Numbered from the stretch's first letter, positions 25,838-34,957 are shown. The stretch: 64,000 nt of DNA from Actinomycetospora cinnamomea (GCF_003096675.1 NZ_QEKW01000008.1:124001-188000), one strand, 5' to 3'. Numbers and translations are program-made. The notes: generated by a model not told the origin, from the sequence alone.

Positions 25838-26503
25838 CTACAGGCCGAGGGCGTGCAGGCGCCGCGAGTGCCGCGACTTCAGCGCCTTGAACACCGCGTT
25901 CCGCGAGGCGCCACCGAGCAGGGCGGACGCCGCGGTCGGGTGCTCGTCGAGGACCTCCGCGGCCGCGGCCAGGGTCTCGCCGAGCAGCCGGCGGCCCCAC
26001 ATCGCGAGCCGCGCCCGCGTGCGCTCGTCGGCGACGAGGTCGGCCACGGCCCGCTCGGCGAAGGTGTCGAACCCGCTCTCGCCCGCGGCCTCCCGCCCGG
26101 CGTCGGGCCCGCGCAGCAGCTCGGCCGCCTCGCCCTCCGCCTCGGCGGCACCCGTGGCGGCCACGAGGTCGACGGCCAGCGTGCGTCCGACGTACGCGCC
26201 GACCAGTGCCTCGCCCCAGTCGCGGGACGCGGTGCGCGCGGCGAAGGCGTCCAGGAGCGCCGCGTACGGCGCCATCGCGGTGACGAGGTCCACGTCGCGC
26301 GCCGCCAGGTGGGCGCGGACCCGTTCGACGTGGGCCATCTCGACGGCGGCCAGCGCGGCCATCTCGGCGCGCCCGGTGAGGTCGGGCGCCAGCGCCGCGT
26401 CCGCCGCGAGCCGGGTGAACGCGGTGAGCGCGCCGTAGGCGACGGCGCCGAGGAGGTCGACGGGCGGGGCGGGATCGGCCTCGGGCGGATCGGGCTCGGT
26501 CAC
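25838..26503 (-). CDS. Ferritin-like fold protein (Rv3210c-like)
   Basis: A 221-residue helical protein whose core AAVEMAHVERVRAHL and the second-half LADERTRARLAMWGRRLLGE correspond to a ferritin-like four-helix bundle with possible Glu/His metal ligands (EMAHVE). It corresponds in position to Rv3210c. Related folds include MiaE-type hydroxylases, but key ligands are incomplete, so activity is uncertain. It is the upstream gene of the pair with DUF3107 and divergent from rhlE. Confidence 0.8.
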   Translation of the reverse strand: MTEPDPPEADPAPPVDLLGAVAYGALTAFTRLAADAALAPDLTGRAEMAALAAVEMAHVERVRAHLAARDVDLVTAMAPYAALLDAFAARTASRDWGEALVGAYVGRTLAVDLVAATGAAEAEGEAAELLRGPDAGREAAGESGFDTFAERAVADLVADERTRARLAMWGRRLLGETLAAAAEVLDEHPTAASALLGGASRNAVFKALKSRHSRRLHALGL

Positions 26504-26761
26504 GGCCGATCACCCTAGGGCCCGGACACCCGGACCGGCGGTGACGCGGGCACGCCGTGCCAACCGTTACCATGGTGTCGTCCCGCGGGGGCTTGCACCG
26601 TCGCCGACCACCCGGTCGCCGTCTCGCTCCGCGGAACGCAACCGAGCGTGCGGGCGCCTCCCCCGGCTCTCCCGCGTCCGGTGACGTGGCTGCTCCGACG
26701 ACGGAGCCGAACGATCGCAGCGTCGCCGACCCCGACGTGGTCGAGCCAGCCGGCCCGCCTC
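26504..26761 (+). promoter_or_regulatory. Promoter and long leader of rhlE
   Basis: A TACCAT box at 26569-26574 gives a likely transcript start near 26581, leaving a GC-rich leader of about 180-210 nt with no clear SD until GAGAGAGGC at 26777-26785. Long leaders are known for cold-induced DEAD-box helicase genes in other bacteria. The minus-strand ferritin-like gene starts at 26503. Confidence 0.4.
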
Positions 26762-28558
26762 GTGCGCACGAGCCGCGAGAGAGGCAGACCCCTGACCACC
26801 GTCACCACCGACACCGCCACGTCCGATCCCGGCCCCGGCGAGGCCGACGACGAGCCGGTTGCCGCGCCCCTGCGGGCCGGCGCCCCCGTCACCGAGGACT
26901 CCCCCACCTTCGCCGAGCTCGGCGTCGACCCCGCCATCGTCGGCGCCCTGTCACGGGCCGGCATCGAGCGCACCTTCGCCATCCAGGAACTGACGCTGCC
27001 GCTGGCGCTGGCCGGCGAGGACGTCATCGGTCAGGCGCGCACCGGCACCGGCAAGACCCTCGGCTTCGGCGTCCCGCTGCTGCAGCGCCTCGGCCGCCCG
27101 ACCGAGGACGGCACGCCGCGTGCGCTGATCGTCGTCCCCACCCGTGAGCTCTGCGTCCAGGTCGCCAAGGACATCGAGGACGCGTCGAAGGACCTGGGCA
27201 CCCGCGTGGTCTCGATCTACGGCGGGCGACCGTACGAGCAGCAGATCGCCGCCCTCCAGCGCGGCGTCGAGTTCGTCGTCGGCACTCCCGGCCGGCTGCT
27301 CGACCTCGCCCAGCAGGGCCACCTCGTGCTCGCCAAGATCGGCGGACTCGTGCTCGACGAGGCCGACGAGATGCTCGACCTGGGCTTCCTGCCCGACGTC
27401 GAGCGCATCCTGGGAATGCTCCCCGAGCAGCGCCAGACCATGCTGTTCTCGGCGACGATGCCCGGGCCGATCATCACGCTGGCCCGCACGTTCCTGACCC
27501 AGCCGACGCACATCCGCGCCGAGCAGGTCGACGCCAGCGCGATCGGGGAGAAGACCCAGCAGTTCGTCTACCGTGCCCACGCGCTGGACAAGGTCGAGAT
27601 GCTGGCCCGCACGCTCCAGGCCACCGACCGCGGCCCGACGATGGTGTTCACCCGCACCAAGCGCACCGCGAGCAAGGTCTCCGAGGAGCTGGCCGAGCGC
27701 GGCTTCGCCGTCGGCGCCGTGCACGGCGACCTCGGCCAGGGCGCCCGCGAGCACGCGCTGCGCGCCTTCCGCGAGGGCCGCATCGACGTGCTGGTGTGCA
27801 CCGACGTCGCCGCGCGCGGCATCGACGTCACCGGGGTCACCCACGTCGTCAACTACCAGTGCCCCGACGACGCGAAGACCTACATCCACCGCATCGGGCG
27901 CACGGGCCGCGCGGGGAAGACCGGCATCGCGATCACCCTCGTCGACTGGGACGACCTGCCCAAGTGGAAGACGATCTCCGACGACCTGGGGCTCGGCGCT
28001 CCGGAGCCGCCGGAGACCTACTCCAGCTCGCCGCACCTCTACGCGGACCTCGGGATCCCCTCCTCGGCCGGTGGGCGCATCGCGCGCCGTCGTCGCCCCG
28101 CGGAGGAGGAGGCCGAGGACGGGCCGCAGCGCGAGACCCGGGAGAGCCGCGGCCGGGGCCGGTCCCGCGGCCGCTCGCGCGGTGAGGCCACCGCGGGGAC
28201 CCCCGACGAGGGCTCCGGCGAGGGCTCCGGCGAGGGCTCCGGCGAGGGCTCCGGCGACGACACCGGGCCCGGCCGGCGCCGCCGCTCGCGCTCGCGTACG
28301 CGGCGCCGCGGCGGCGAGGTCGTGTCCGGGCCGGAGGCCGGGGACACCGGGACGACCGAGGAGTCCGAGGGCACCGAGGGCACCGAGGGCACCGACGCCG
28401 CCGCGGAGCGCACCGAGGACGCCTCGGGGGAGGCCGGGTCCAACGGCCGCCGCAGGCGTCGTCGTCGCGGGGGCCGCGGCTCGGGCTCCGGGTCTCGCGC
28501 GGCGGAGACCACGCCGGACGAGGCCCCGGCGGCCGCGTCCGTGGCGTCCGCCGACTAG
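26762..28558 (+). CDS. rhlE: DEAD-box RNA helicase, RhlE-like
   Basis: A DEAD-box helicase of about 598 residues acting on RNA structure. Motifs in order: Q motif (FAIQELTLPLALAG), GQARTGTGKT, PTRELCVQV, GTPGRLLDL, LDEADEML, FSATMP, TRTKRTASK and HRIGRTGRAG. The tail is basic and repetitive (GEGS and GTE repeats, RGRSRGRSR, RRRRRRRGG), typical of RNA-binding extensions. It matches Rv3211. The start is uncertain: GTG 26762 is the nearest standard codon but has no SD, whereas CTG 26792 has GAGAGAGGCAG at good spacing. Confidence 0.93.
   Translation: MRTSRERGRPLTTVTTDTATSDPGPGEADDEPVAAPLRAGAPVTEDSPTFAELGVDPAIVGALSRAGIERTFAIQELTLPLALAGEDVIGQARTGTGKTLGFGVPLLQRLGRPTEDGTPRALIVVPTRELCVQVAKDIEDASKDLGTRVVSIYGGRPYEQQIAALQRGVEFVVGTPGRLLDLAQQGHLVLAKIGGLVLDEADEMLDLGFLPDVERILGMLPEQRQTMLFSATMPGPIITLARTFLTQPTHIRAEQVDASAIGEKTQQFVYRAHALDKVEMLARTLQATDRGPTMVFTRTKRTASKVSEELAERGFAVGAVHGDLGQGAREHALRAFREGRIDVLVCTDVAARGIDVTGVTHVVNYQCPDDAKTYIHRIGRTGRAGKTGIAITLVDWDDLPKWKTISDDLGLGAPEPPETYSSSPHLYADLGIPSSAGGRIARRRRPAEEEAEDGPQRETRESRGRGRSRGRSRGEATAGTPDEGSGEGSGEGSGEGSGDDTGPGRRRRSRSRTRRRGGEVVSGPEAGDTGTTEESEGTEGTEGTDAAAERTEDASGEAGSNGRRRRRRRGGRGSGSGSRAAETTPDEAPAAASVASAD
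28208..28255 (+). repeat. 12-bp coding repeat in rhlE
   Basis: Four perfect copies of GAGGGCTCCGGC encode a (GEGS)n-type linker; a second repeat of GAGGGCACC follows near 28368. These are in-frame and likely length-variable between strains. Confidence 0.85.
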
Positions 28559-28572
28559 CTCCTCCCGCGCCG

Positions 28573-29919
28573 GTGAGCTCGCCGACGTCCTCGCCGGGCG
28601 CCCCGCCGGGGGACCACCCGTCCACCGGCGGTCGACGCCGCCCGTTCGACCTGCCCGCCCCCGAGCGGCGGCGCCGGGGCGACCTGGTCGCGATCGCGCT
28701 CATCGTCCTCGCCGCCGTCGTCGGCACCGTGCTGGTGCTGGCGACCGGCGACGGGGCGGGCACCACCTCGCAGGTGGCCTCGCCCCCGCTGGCGCCGGCG
28801 CCCGACGGGCCGGTGCCCACCGCGCTCAGCGAGGCGTGGCGGGCGGAGAGCCCCGCCACGCCCGCGCCGCTGGCGATCGGCCCCGCGGTGGTCACCGCCG
28901 GGCCCGACGGTGTCGTCGGGCGCGACCCCGCCACCGGGCGCGAGGCCTGGCGGTACGCCCGGGCCCAGCCCCCGTGCACCGTGGGCAGCGGCTTCGGTGA
29001 TGTCCTCGCCGTGTTCCGCACCGAGGGCGCGCTGGGCACGTGGTGCTCCGACGTCGCGGCGCTCGAGCCGGCGTCGGGTGCGCGCGGCCCGGCGCGCAAC
29101 GCCGACCTGCGCGAGGGCACCCGCCTGCTCGCCGACCGCGACCACGTCACCGCCACGGGCGTCGACCACGTGGAGACCTGGCGCTCCGATCTCGTGCTCA
29201 CCACCGAGGTGGGGCGGGTGGAGACGCCCGTGCAGCCCCCCGAGGCCCAGCCGCGGGCCGGGTGCACCAACGGCTCGGTGGCCGTCGGCGGCGGCACGGT
29301 CGGCATGGTGCAGCGCTGCCCGGGCGAGGACTCCGACCGCCTCACCGTCGTCGACGCCGACCCGTCGAGCTCGGAGAAGCCCGAGGAGCGTGCCAGCACC
29401 CTGCTCGGCGTGCGCGGGGCGCGGCTCGTCGCGCTCACCGACCAGCGCGCCGCGTGGGCGGCGCCGGACGGCACCCTGCACGTGATCCCGACCTCACCGG
29501 ACACCGCGGACCCGGCCGCGCCGGCCGAGGCCGTGTACCCCCTCGGCCCGGCCGCCGGGCCCACGACCGACCCGCCCGGGCTCGCCGCCACCGTCCGGCC
29601 GATCGGCCCGGTCCTGCTGTGGTGGACGGGCACCGCGACGGTCGCCCTCGACGCCGGCGACCTGAGCCCGCGCTGGACCGTGCCCGGCGCGCTGGGCGCG
29701 GGCGCCGCCTGGCCGGGCAGCGCGCCCGCGGCGGTCGCCCTCGTCCCGGTGCCCGACGGTCTGGCCGTGCTCGACGCCGCGACCGGCACGCCCCGGGGTC
29801 CGACGATCCCCGTCGCGCGGGATCTGCCGCCCGGCACCCCGGTCGCCGTGGCCGCCGCCGGGACCACGGTGGTCGAGCTGCGCGGCACGACCGTCGTCGC
29901 CCTGCGGCCGCCCGGGTAG
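28573..29919 (+). CDS. Membrane-anchored PQQ-like beta-propeller protein (Rv3212-like)
   Basis: A 448-residue protein. A basic head is followed by one TM helix (LVAIALIVLAAVVGTVLVLA, about residues 40-60) and an extracytoplasmic domain with repeated WD/PQQ-like strands such as VVTAGPDGVVGRDPATGREAWRY-type and VALDAGDLSPRW. It starts 14 bp after rhlE, as Rv3212 follows Rv3211 in mycobacteria. The function is unknown; a surface binding role is inferred. The GTG start is preceded by a weak site. Confidence 0.85.
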   Translation: MSSPTSSPGAPPGDHPSTGGRRRPFDLPAPERRRRGDLVAIALIVLAAVVGTVLVLATGDGAGTTSQVASPPLAPAPDGPVPTALSEAWRAESPATPAPLAIGPAVVTAGPDGVVGRDPATGREAWRYARAQPPCTVGSGFGDVLAVFRTEGALGTWCSDVAALEPASGARGPARNADLREGTRLLADRDHVTATGVDHVETWRSDLVLTTEVGRVETPVQPPEAQPRAGCTNGSVAVGGGTVGMVQRCPGEDSDRLTVVDADPSSSEKPEERASTLLGVRGARLVALTDQRAAWAAPDGTLHVIPTSPDTADPAAPAEAVYPLGPAAGPTTDPPGLAATVRPIGPVLLWWTGTATVALDAGDLSPRWTVPGALGAGAAWPGSAPAAVALVPVPDGLAVLDAATGTPRGPTIPVARDLPPGTPVAVAAAGTTVVELRGTTVVALRPPG

Positions 29920-29954
29920 GCGAACCGCGCCACGACGCGGGGGCATGCGGCAGA

Positions 29955-30920
29955 GTGACCGGGGTGCGCCCACCCGACGACCCCGACGCCGCGCACCCGC
30001 CCGACGCCACCCCGGCCACCGTCGCGCCGGCGCGTGGTGAGGCGCAGTGCCATCCGCACGGGGCGCGGCGGGTGAGCGTCGACGCGCGGCCGGGGCCCCT
30101 CGCCGCGCTGCGCGCGGACCCGGACGGGGACGCCGGGGTGGGCGGGCCGCCGACGACGGCGCTGCTCGTGCCCGGGTACTCGGGCTCGAAGGAGGACTTC
30201 GCCCCGCTGATCGACCCGATCGCGGCGGCCGGCATCGGCGTGCTCGCCATCGACCTGCCCGGCCAGTACGAGTCCCCCGGCCCCGACGCCGAGGCCGACT
30301 ACCGGCCGTCTCAGCTGGGGCCCGTACTCGCCGAGATCGTCGCCGGCGAGGTCGCCACGGGGCGCCGCGTGCTGCTGCTCGGGCACTCGTTCGGGGGGCT
30401 CGTCGCCCGCGCCGCGGTGATCGCGGGCGCCCCGGTGCGCGGGCTGACACTCATGGACTCCGGACCGAGCGAGCTGCCCATGGGACGGCGCCGCACCGCG
30501 CTCGACGTCCTCGAACCCGTCCTGCGTCGCCGCGGCCTCGAGGCCGTCGTGGAGCTGCGCGACGCGTCGGGCGAGTGGTCGTCGACCGACCCGCAGGTCG
30601 TGGCGCTGCTGCGCGAGCGCCTCCTGCGCTCCGCCCCCGCCGGCCTGCTCGGCAAGGGTGACGCGCTGCGCGCCGAGCCCGACCGCACCGCCGAGCTCGT
30701 CGCGGCCGCACGCGCCCGACGCATCCCGTGCCTGGTCGTGTGCGGGCTCGACGACGACGCCTGGCCGGTGAGCGTGCAGCGCTCGATGGCCGACCGGCTC
30801 GAGGCGGAGTTCGCCGCCGTGCCGGACGCGGCGCACGCCCCGAACGTCGAGAACCCGGCGGCGCTGCTCGACGTCCTCCTCCCGACGTGGCGGACCTGGC
30901 TGCGCGACGACCTGGGCTGA
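29955..30920 (+). CDS. Alpha/beta hydrolase
   Basis: A 321-residue alpha/beta hydrolase. Key parts are ALLVPGYSGSKEDFAPLI (oxyanion region), the nucleophile elbow LLLGHSFGGLVAR (Ser), Asp in VCGLDDDAWPV and His in VPDAAHAPNVENP. The start could be GTG 29955 or GTG 29964. It sits 35 bp after the beta-propeller gene and converges tail-to-tail with the small membrane protein gene at 30927. The substrate is unknown. Confidence 0.88.
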   Translation: MTGVRPPDDPDAAHPPDATPATVAPARGEAQCHPHGARRVSVDARPGPLAALRADPDGDAGVGGPPTTALLVPGYSGSKEDFAPLIDPIAAAGIGVLAIDLPGQYESPGPDAEADYRPSQLGPVLAEIVAGEVATGRRVLLLGHSFGGLVARAAVIAGAPVRGLTLMDSGPSELPMGRRRTALDVLEPVLRRRGLEAVVELRDASGEWSSTDPQVVALLRERLLRSAPAGLLGKGDALRAEPDRTAELVAAARARRIPCLVVCGLDDDAWPVSVQRSMADRLEAEFAAVPDAAHAPNVENPAALLDVLLPTWRTWLRDDLG

Positions 30921-30926
30921 GGCGGG

Positions 30927-31385
30927 TCAGGCCCACCAGAAGGACCACAGCACGACCAGCAGGAGCGCCGGCACCGCCGCGGCGGCCGCGACCGCCGGTC
31001 CCGAGGGGGTGCGCGGGTGGGCCGCGACGGCCGTGGCGCCGACGGCGAGGACGGCGCCGACGACGTGGCCGACGACCGTGTCGGTGCCCGGTCCGGGACC
31101 GCCGAGCAGGGACGGCGCGAGGAGCACCACGACCGCGAGGACGACGAGGCCCCCGGCGAGCACCCGGGCCAGGCCCACCAGCCGGCGGCGGGGCCGGGCG
31201 AGGCGGTCGCGGCGCTCGGCCCGCGGGATGCCCGCCGTCGAGAACCCGGGCGCCGGCGCGGGGAATCCCGACGGCGGGGTGGGACGCCGGCCCCGTCGCG
31301 GCGTCCCGCCGCCGTACGGGCGGGTCGGGGCCTCGCGCGGTGGCCAGGGCCGCCTCTCGGGGGGCTCGGGGCGGGCGTGGCTCAC
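30927..31385 (-). CDS. Hypothetical membrane protein
   Basis: A 152-residue protein with a Pro/Arg-rich cytoplasmic head and three hydrophobic segments (LVGLARVLAGGLVVLAVVVLL, VVGHVVGAVLAVGATAVAA and the last 20 residues). No family is recognised. The start GTG 31385 overlaps the nuclease stop as GTGA, so it is co-translated with that gene. The composition is normal for the region. Confidence 0.7.
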   Translation of the reverse strand: MSHARPEPPERRPWPPREAPTRPYGGGTPRRGRRPTPPSGFPAPAPGFSTAGIPRAERRDRLARPRRRLVGLARVLAGGLVVLAVVVLLAPSLLGGPGPGTDTVVGHVVGAVLAVGATAVAAHPRTPSGPAVAAAAAVPALLLVVLWSFWWA

Positions 31386-32236
31386 GGCGCCAGCCCGGCC
31401 CACGCGGCGTCGGGCGGCGCGGCGGCGCGGCCCTCCGGGCAGTGCCGGCGCACGTCGCAGGCCGCGCAGCGCGGCCCCGGGGCGGGCGGGAAGAGCGCCT
31501 CGGCGCGCCCGGGTGCCGCCTCCAGCGCGTCCGCGGCCTCCGCGAGCCCCGCGGCGGACGCCTCGGCCCGCGCGCGGTGCGCGGCGAGGGTGTCCTCGTC
31601 GTGGTCGGCGGCCGCCACCGTGCCGCTGGGCAGGTGGTGCAGCTCCACCCGCCGGCACGGCCGGCGCAGCACCCGGCGCACCGCGAGGGCGTAGAGCGCG
31701 AGCGCCGGCGCACGGGCGACGTCGTCGCGGTCGGGCACCCGCCGGCCGGTCTTGTAGTCGACGACGACGATCTCGCCGTCGCGATCGTCGAGGCGGTCGG
31801 CGCGGCCCTCGGCGACGATCGTGCCGACGGGTGCGCTGAGCCAGCGCTCGCGGCCCACCGTCTCGCCGGCGGGCTCCGGGGCGTCGGCGACGGCGTGGCG
31901 CTCGACGTAGTCGGACACCCAGCCGCGGGCGCGCTCGCGGTACACCGCCGCCTGGGCGTCGTCGCGGAAGCCCTCGTCCGACCAGCGACGATCGACCTCG
32001 GCGGCGGCACGCGCGGGGCTGCGCCGGGCCGGCGGCTCGCCGAACACGGCGTGCAGGGCGTTGTGCACCACGGCGCCGAGCGTGCTCGCCGCGCGGGGCC
32101 CGCCCCGCGGCGGCGCCGGCCGGTCGAGGTAGGTCAGGCGGTACCGGCGCCGGCAGTCCTCCCAGGTGGCGAGGCGCGACGGGGTCACGCGGACCAGGCG
32201 GGCGGGCATGCCGTCCAGACCCAGCTGCATGCTCAT
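31382..32236 (-). CDS. RecB-like PD-(D/E)XK nuclease with Fe-S cysteine cluster
   Basis: A 284-residue single-domain nuclease like Cas4/AddB C-termini. Motifs are the first Cys in WEDCRRRYRL (about residue 28), GAVVHNALH, GRADRLD (acidic), VVDYKTGR (catalytic D-x-K) and the C-terminal CAACDVRRHC, which together supply four cysteines for a 4Fe-4S cluster. It should cut single-stranded DNA ends. There are no Cas genes nearby, so it is a stand-alone housekeeping type (compare Rv2119). The start codon is ATG; the adjacent PHP gene ends 29 bp upstream. Confidence 0.88.
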   Translation of the reverse strand: MSMQLGLDGMPARLVRVTPSRLATWEDCRRRYRLTYLDRPAPPRGGPRAASTLGAVVHNALHAVFGEPPARRSPARAAAEVDRRWSDEGFRDDAQAAVYRERARGWVSDYVERHAVADAPEPAGETVGRERWLSAPVGTIVAEGRADRLDDRDGEIVVVDYKTGRRVPDRDDVARAPALALYALAVRRVLRRPCRRVELHHLPSGTVAAADHDEDTLAAHRARAEASAAGLAEAADALEAAPGRAEALFPPAPGPRCAACDVRRHCPEGRAAAPPDAAWAGLAP

Positions 32237-32265
32237 CGCCGTTCACCCTAGGCGCTGCGCCTTCC

Positions 32266-33132
32266 TCAGCCCTCCAGCACCTCGGCGCCCGTCGCCCGCG
32301 CGACGAGGGCGTCGAGCACCGCCGGTGCCGTGGTCTCCGCGGCGATCGGCGTCGCCTTGTTCGTGCCGTGGTAGTCGCTCGAGCCCGTCACCAGCAGCCC
32401 TGTCGCCGCGGCCACGTCGCGCAGCGTGGCGCGGTCGGCGGGAGAGTGGTCGGGGTGGTCGACCTCGATGCCCGCCAGGCCCTGGCGGGCGAGGTCCGCG
32501 AGCACCGAGGCCTCCACGACGTCCCCGCGCCGCCGCGCGAACGGGTGCGCGAACACCGGCACGCCGCCCGCCGCGCGGATCATCGCGATCGCCGTCGTGA
32601 TCGGCGTGTTCTCCTTCTCGACGTAGTACGGCCCGCCCTTGCGCAGGATGTCGGCGAAGGCCTCGGACACCGAGCCCACGACGCCGGCGTCCACCAGCGC
32701 CTGCCCGAGGTGCGGGCGCCCGGCCGGCGAGTCGGCGGGCAGCCGGGCGAGCAGCCCGTCGGCGTCGACGGGCAGCCCGCCGGCGGCCATCCGCTCCCCC
32801 ATCGCCCGGACCCGGTCGCGGCGCGAGGCCCGCAGCCGCTCCTGCTCCGCGAGGATCTCCGGCGCCCCGGCGTCGAACAGGTAGCCCAGCAGGTGCGCGG
32901 TCACGGTGCCGCCGCGCCCGTCCGGGCTCTCGGTGGAGAACTCGGCACCGCGGACCAGGGCGGTGCCGGAGGGCCGCGCCGCGACGGCCTCGTCCCAGCC
33001 CGCCGTGGTGTCGTGGTCGGTCAGCGCGAGCACCGTGACCCCGGCGGCGTGCGCGGCCGCGACGAGCTCGGCCGGGGTGTCGGTGCCGTCGGAGGCCGTG
33101 GAGTGGGTGTGGAGGTCGATCCGCGGGCTCAC
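32266..33132 (-). CDS. PHP-domain phosphoesterase
   Basis: A 288-residue PHP protein similar to 3',5'-nucleoside bisphosphate phosphatase (YciV/RnaM). The metal motifs are DLHTHSTASDG, ALTDHDTTAG, EFSTE, FAHPF and GSSDYHG. These proteins hydrolyse pAp or trim RNA 5' ends. The GTG at 33132 overlaps the stop of the PH-domain gene as GTGA. It is the third gene of the operon. Confidence 0.93.
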   Translation of the reverse strand: MSPRIDLHTHSTASDGTDTPAELVAAAHAAGVTVLALTDHDTTAGWDEAVAARPSGTALVRGAEFSTESPDGRGGTVTAHLLGYLFDAGAPEILAEQERLRASRRDRVRAMGERMAAGGLPVDADGLLARLPADSPAGRPHLGQALVDAGVVGSVSEAFADILRKGGPYYVEKENTPITTAIAMIRAAGGVPVFAHPFARRRGDVVEASVLADLARQGLAGIEVDHPDHSPADRATLRDVAAATGLLVTGSSDYHGTNKATPIAAETTAPAVLDALVARATGAEVLEG

Positions 33133-33680
33133 CGTCGACGACCGCGCGCGCCGCCGAAGCCCGACCCGGGCAGCGTGTACGAGCGGGTCTGGCGCTTGTC
33201 GCCGAACACCAACTCGGAGATGGCCTCGTAGACCTCTTCGGGGTCGGGCAGGTAGTCGATGCGGTTGAGCGCCTGGATCTGACCGGCCGACTCGATGACC
33301 ATCGTCCCGTAGCCGAGCATGCGGCCGAGCAGGCTGCGCTCGAAGGTGAGGTCGGTGACCTTGGTCAGCGGCATCATGCCGGCCTGGTGGGTGATGATCC
33401 CCTTGGTGAGCATGACCCGCTTGTCGGTGACGACGACCTTCTCGACCCACCACTCGCTGACCTTGTAGCTGGTCTTGAGCAGCACGAGCAGGGCGCCGTA
33501 CCAGAAGAGGTTGTCCAGCACGACGTTCTGCGGCAGGAACGCGGCGCCGAGCGCGAGCAGGACGAACAGGACGACGGCCTGCAGCACCTCGCCGACGATC
33601 ACCGCCCAGTGGCGCCGGAAGCGGATGACACGGCGCTCGGTCGGCAGGACGTACTCGTCCACCTCGCGGGGTGCCAGCAC
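33129..33680 (-). CDS. PH domain-containing membrane protein
   Basis: A 183-residue protein with two TM segments (VGEVLQAVVLFVLLALGAAF and NLFWYGALLVLLKTSY) and a bacterial PH (YdbS/bPH2-like) domain: WWVEKVVVTDKRVMLTKGIITHQAGMMPLTKVTDL and GTMVIESAGQ. Start GTG 33680 was chosen for the GGGAGG upstream, rather than the longer open frame. It follows the 52-residue membrane protein by 31 bp and is coupled to the PHP gene. Confidence 0.88.
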   Translation of the reverse strand: MLAPREVDEYVLPTERRVIRFRRHWAVIVGEVLQAVVLFVLLALGAAFLPQNVVLDNLFWYGALLVLLKTSYKVSEWWVEKVVVTDKRVMLTKGIITHQAGMMPLTKVTDLTFERSLLGRMLGYGTMVIESAGQIQALNRIDYLPDPEEVYEAISELVFGDKRQTRSYTLPGSGFGGARGRRR

Positions 33681-33711
33681 GTCGGACCTCCCGACCTCGA
33701 GCGGGCGCGCC

Positions 33712-33870
33712 TCAGAAGAGGGCGCGGATGAACTCGACCACGGCGGCGGCCGCGTCACCCAATATCGTCAGGATACTGAGCACGAGGTCGGCCGAGCCCT
33801 GTGGCTGCGAGATGACGAAGAAGAGCGCGAACGCGACGCCCGCGATGATGCCCAACTTCTTCGCGTTCAC
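33712..33870 (-). CDS. Small single-pass membrane protein
   Basis: A 52-residue protein starting GTG with GAGGAACACT upstream. It has one TM helix (LGIIAGVAFALFFVI), then the motif SQPQGSADLV and an amphipathic stretch ending EFIRALF. It is a shorter relative of the protein at 32-337 (shared PQ(D/G)SA and GDA). It is first in the operon with the PH-domain protein. Function unknown; it could assist that membrane protein. Confidence 0.8.
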   Translation of the reverse strand: MNAKKLGIIAGVAFALFFVISQPQGSADLVLSILTILGDAAAAVVEFIRALF

Positions 33871-33974
33871 CAGTGTTCCTCGCGGTAGGTCGGGTCGACG
33901 TGTGTCGTCGGCAGTATGGGCTCGTCCGGGCCGGGACGGGAATCCGGCACGGGGTGATACTAGGGTGAACTGGT

Positions 33975-34427
33975 GTGACGATGCGTGACCCCCGGGGTGC
34001 GCCCGGCGCGTCGCCCGAGATTCCCTGCGTCGGGGGCATCGTCGTCGACGCGGACGGCCGTGTCCTGCTCGTCCGGCGGGGCCGCGATCCCGAGGCCGGC
34101 CGCTGGTCGCTGCCCGGCGGGCGGGTCGAGCCGGGCGAGACCGCCGCCGAGGCCACGGCCCGTGAGGTCACCGAGGAGACGGGGCTGCGGGTGGCGGTGG
34201 GCGACGAGGTCGGCACCGTGCGCCGCCCCGCCCCCGACGGCCGGATCTTCGCGATCCACGACTTCCGCTGCCGCCCGCTCGACCCCGCCGCCGTCCCCCG
34301 CGCGGGCGACGACGCCGCCGACGCCCGCTGGGTCGACGCCGCCGCCTTCGATGCCCTCGACGCCGCCGGCGAGCTGGTCTCCGGGCTCGGTGTCGCCCTG
34401 CGGGGGTGGGACTGCCTGCCGCGCTAG
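33975..34427 (+). CDS. Nudix hydrolase
   Basis: A 150-residue Nudix protein with a complete Nudix box, [23 protein letters not shown] (GX5EX7REVXEEXG), after [21 protein letters not shown]. It hydrolyses a nucleoside diphosphate-linked compound; MutT-type cleaning is one option. GTG 33975 lies eight bases after TAGGGT (33961-33966), suggesting a leaderless transcript; ATG 33981 is an alternative. The last four bases CTAG also contain the stop of the convergent MaoC gene. Confidence 0.93.
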   Translation: MTMRDPRGAPGASPEIPCVGGIVVDADGRVLLVRRGRDPEAGRWSLPGGRVEPGETAAEATAREVTEETGLRVAVGDEVGTVRRPAPDGRIFAIHDFRCRPLDPAAVPRAGDDAADARWVDAAAFDALDAAGELVSGLGVALRGWDCLPR

Positions 34428-34957
34428 TCGCGCCGGGGGACGGGACGGCGGGGCTGCTCGGCCTCAGCCAAGATCTGGTCGGAGCGGGCTTCGTCACTGC
34501 CCTCGGACGCCGGGCGCTTGGGCACCATCACCTTGCGGCGGTAGATGCACACCACCACACCGTCCTGGTTGTAGCCGATCGTCTCGACCTGGACGACGCC
34601 GCGGTCGTTCTTCGACGACGACTCCTTCTTGTCCAGCACCGTCGACTCGCCGTAGATCGTGTCGCCGTGGAACACCGGCTTGACGTGGCGCAGTGACTCG
34701 ACCTCGAGGTTCGCGATCGCCTTCCCCGACACGTCGGCCACCGACATGCCCAGCAGCAGCGAGTACACGTAGTTGCCCACGACGACGTTGCGCCCCTGCT
34801 GCGTGCCCTCCGCGTAGTGGGAATCCAGGTGCAGCGGGTGGTGGTTCATCGTGATGAGGCAGAACAGGTGGTCGTCGTACTCGGTGACCGTCTTGCCCGG
34901 CCAGTGCTTGTAGGTCGCACCGACCTCGAACTCCTCGAAGTACCGACCGAACTGCAC
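34424..34957 (-). CDS. MaoC-like dehydratase
   Basis: A 177-residue hot-dog fold enzyme with the hydratase core [18 protein letters not shown], in which Asp and His act in (de)hydration of enoyl-CoA, and [14 protein letters not shown]. Its best context is the acyl-CoA dehydrogenase (38735) and CitE-like lyase (40047) further downstream, a set seen in CoA-thioester degradation in actinobacteria (compare Rv2498c-Rv2500c). A mesaconyl/methylmalyl-CoA substrate is possible but not shown. The GTG start has AGGAGGCGGATCC upstream. Confidence 0.88.
   Translation of the reverse strand: MQFGRYFEEFEVGATYKHWPGKTVTEYDDHLFCLITMNHHPLHLDSHYAEGTQQGRNVVVGNYVYSLLLGMSVADVSGKAIANLEVESLRHVKPVFHGDTIYGESTVLDKKESSSKNDRGVVQVETIGYNQDGVVVCIYRRKVMVPKRPASEGSDEARSDQILAEAEQPRRPVPRRD

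Noticed and set aside
31382-32236. Possible Cas4 of a CRISPR system
   Set aside because: The RecB-like fold and cysteines are shared, but no cas genes or repeat array occur nearby; it sits in a housekeeping operon.
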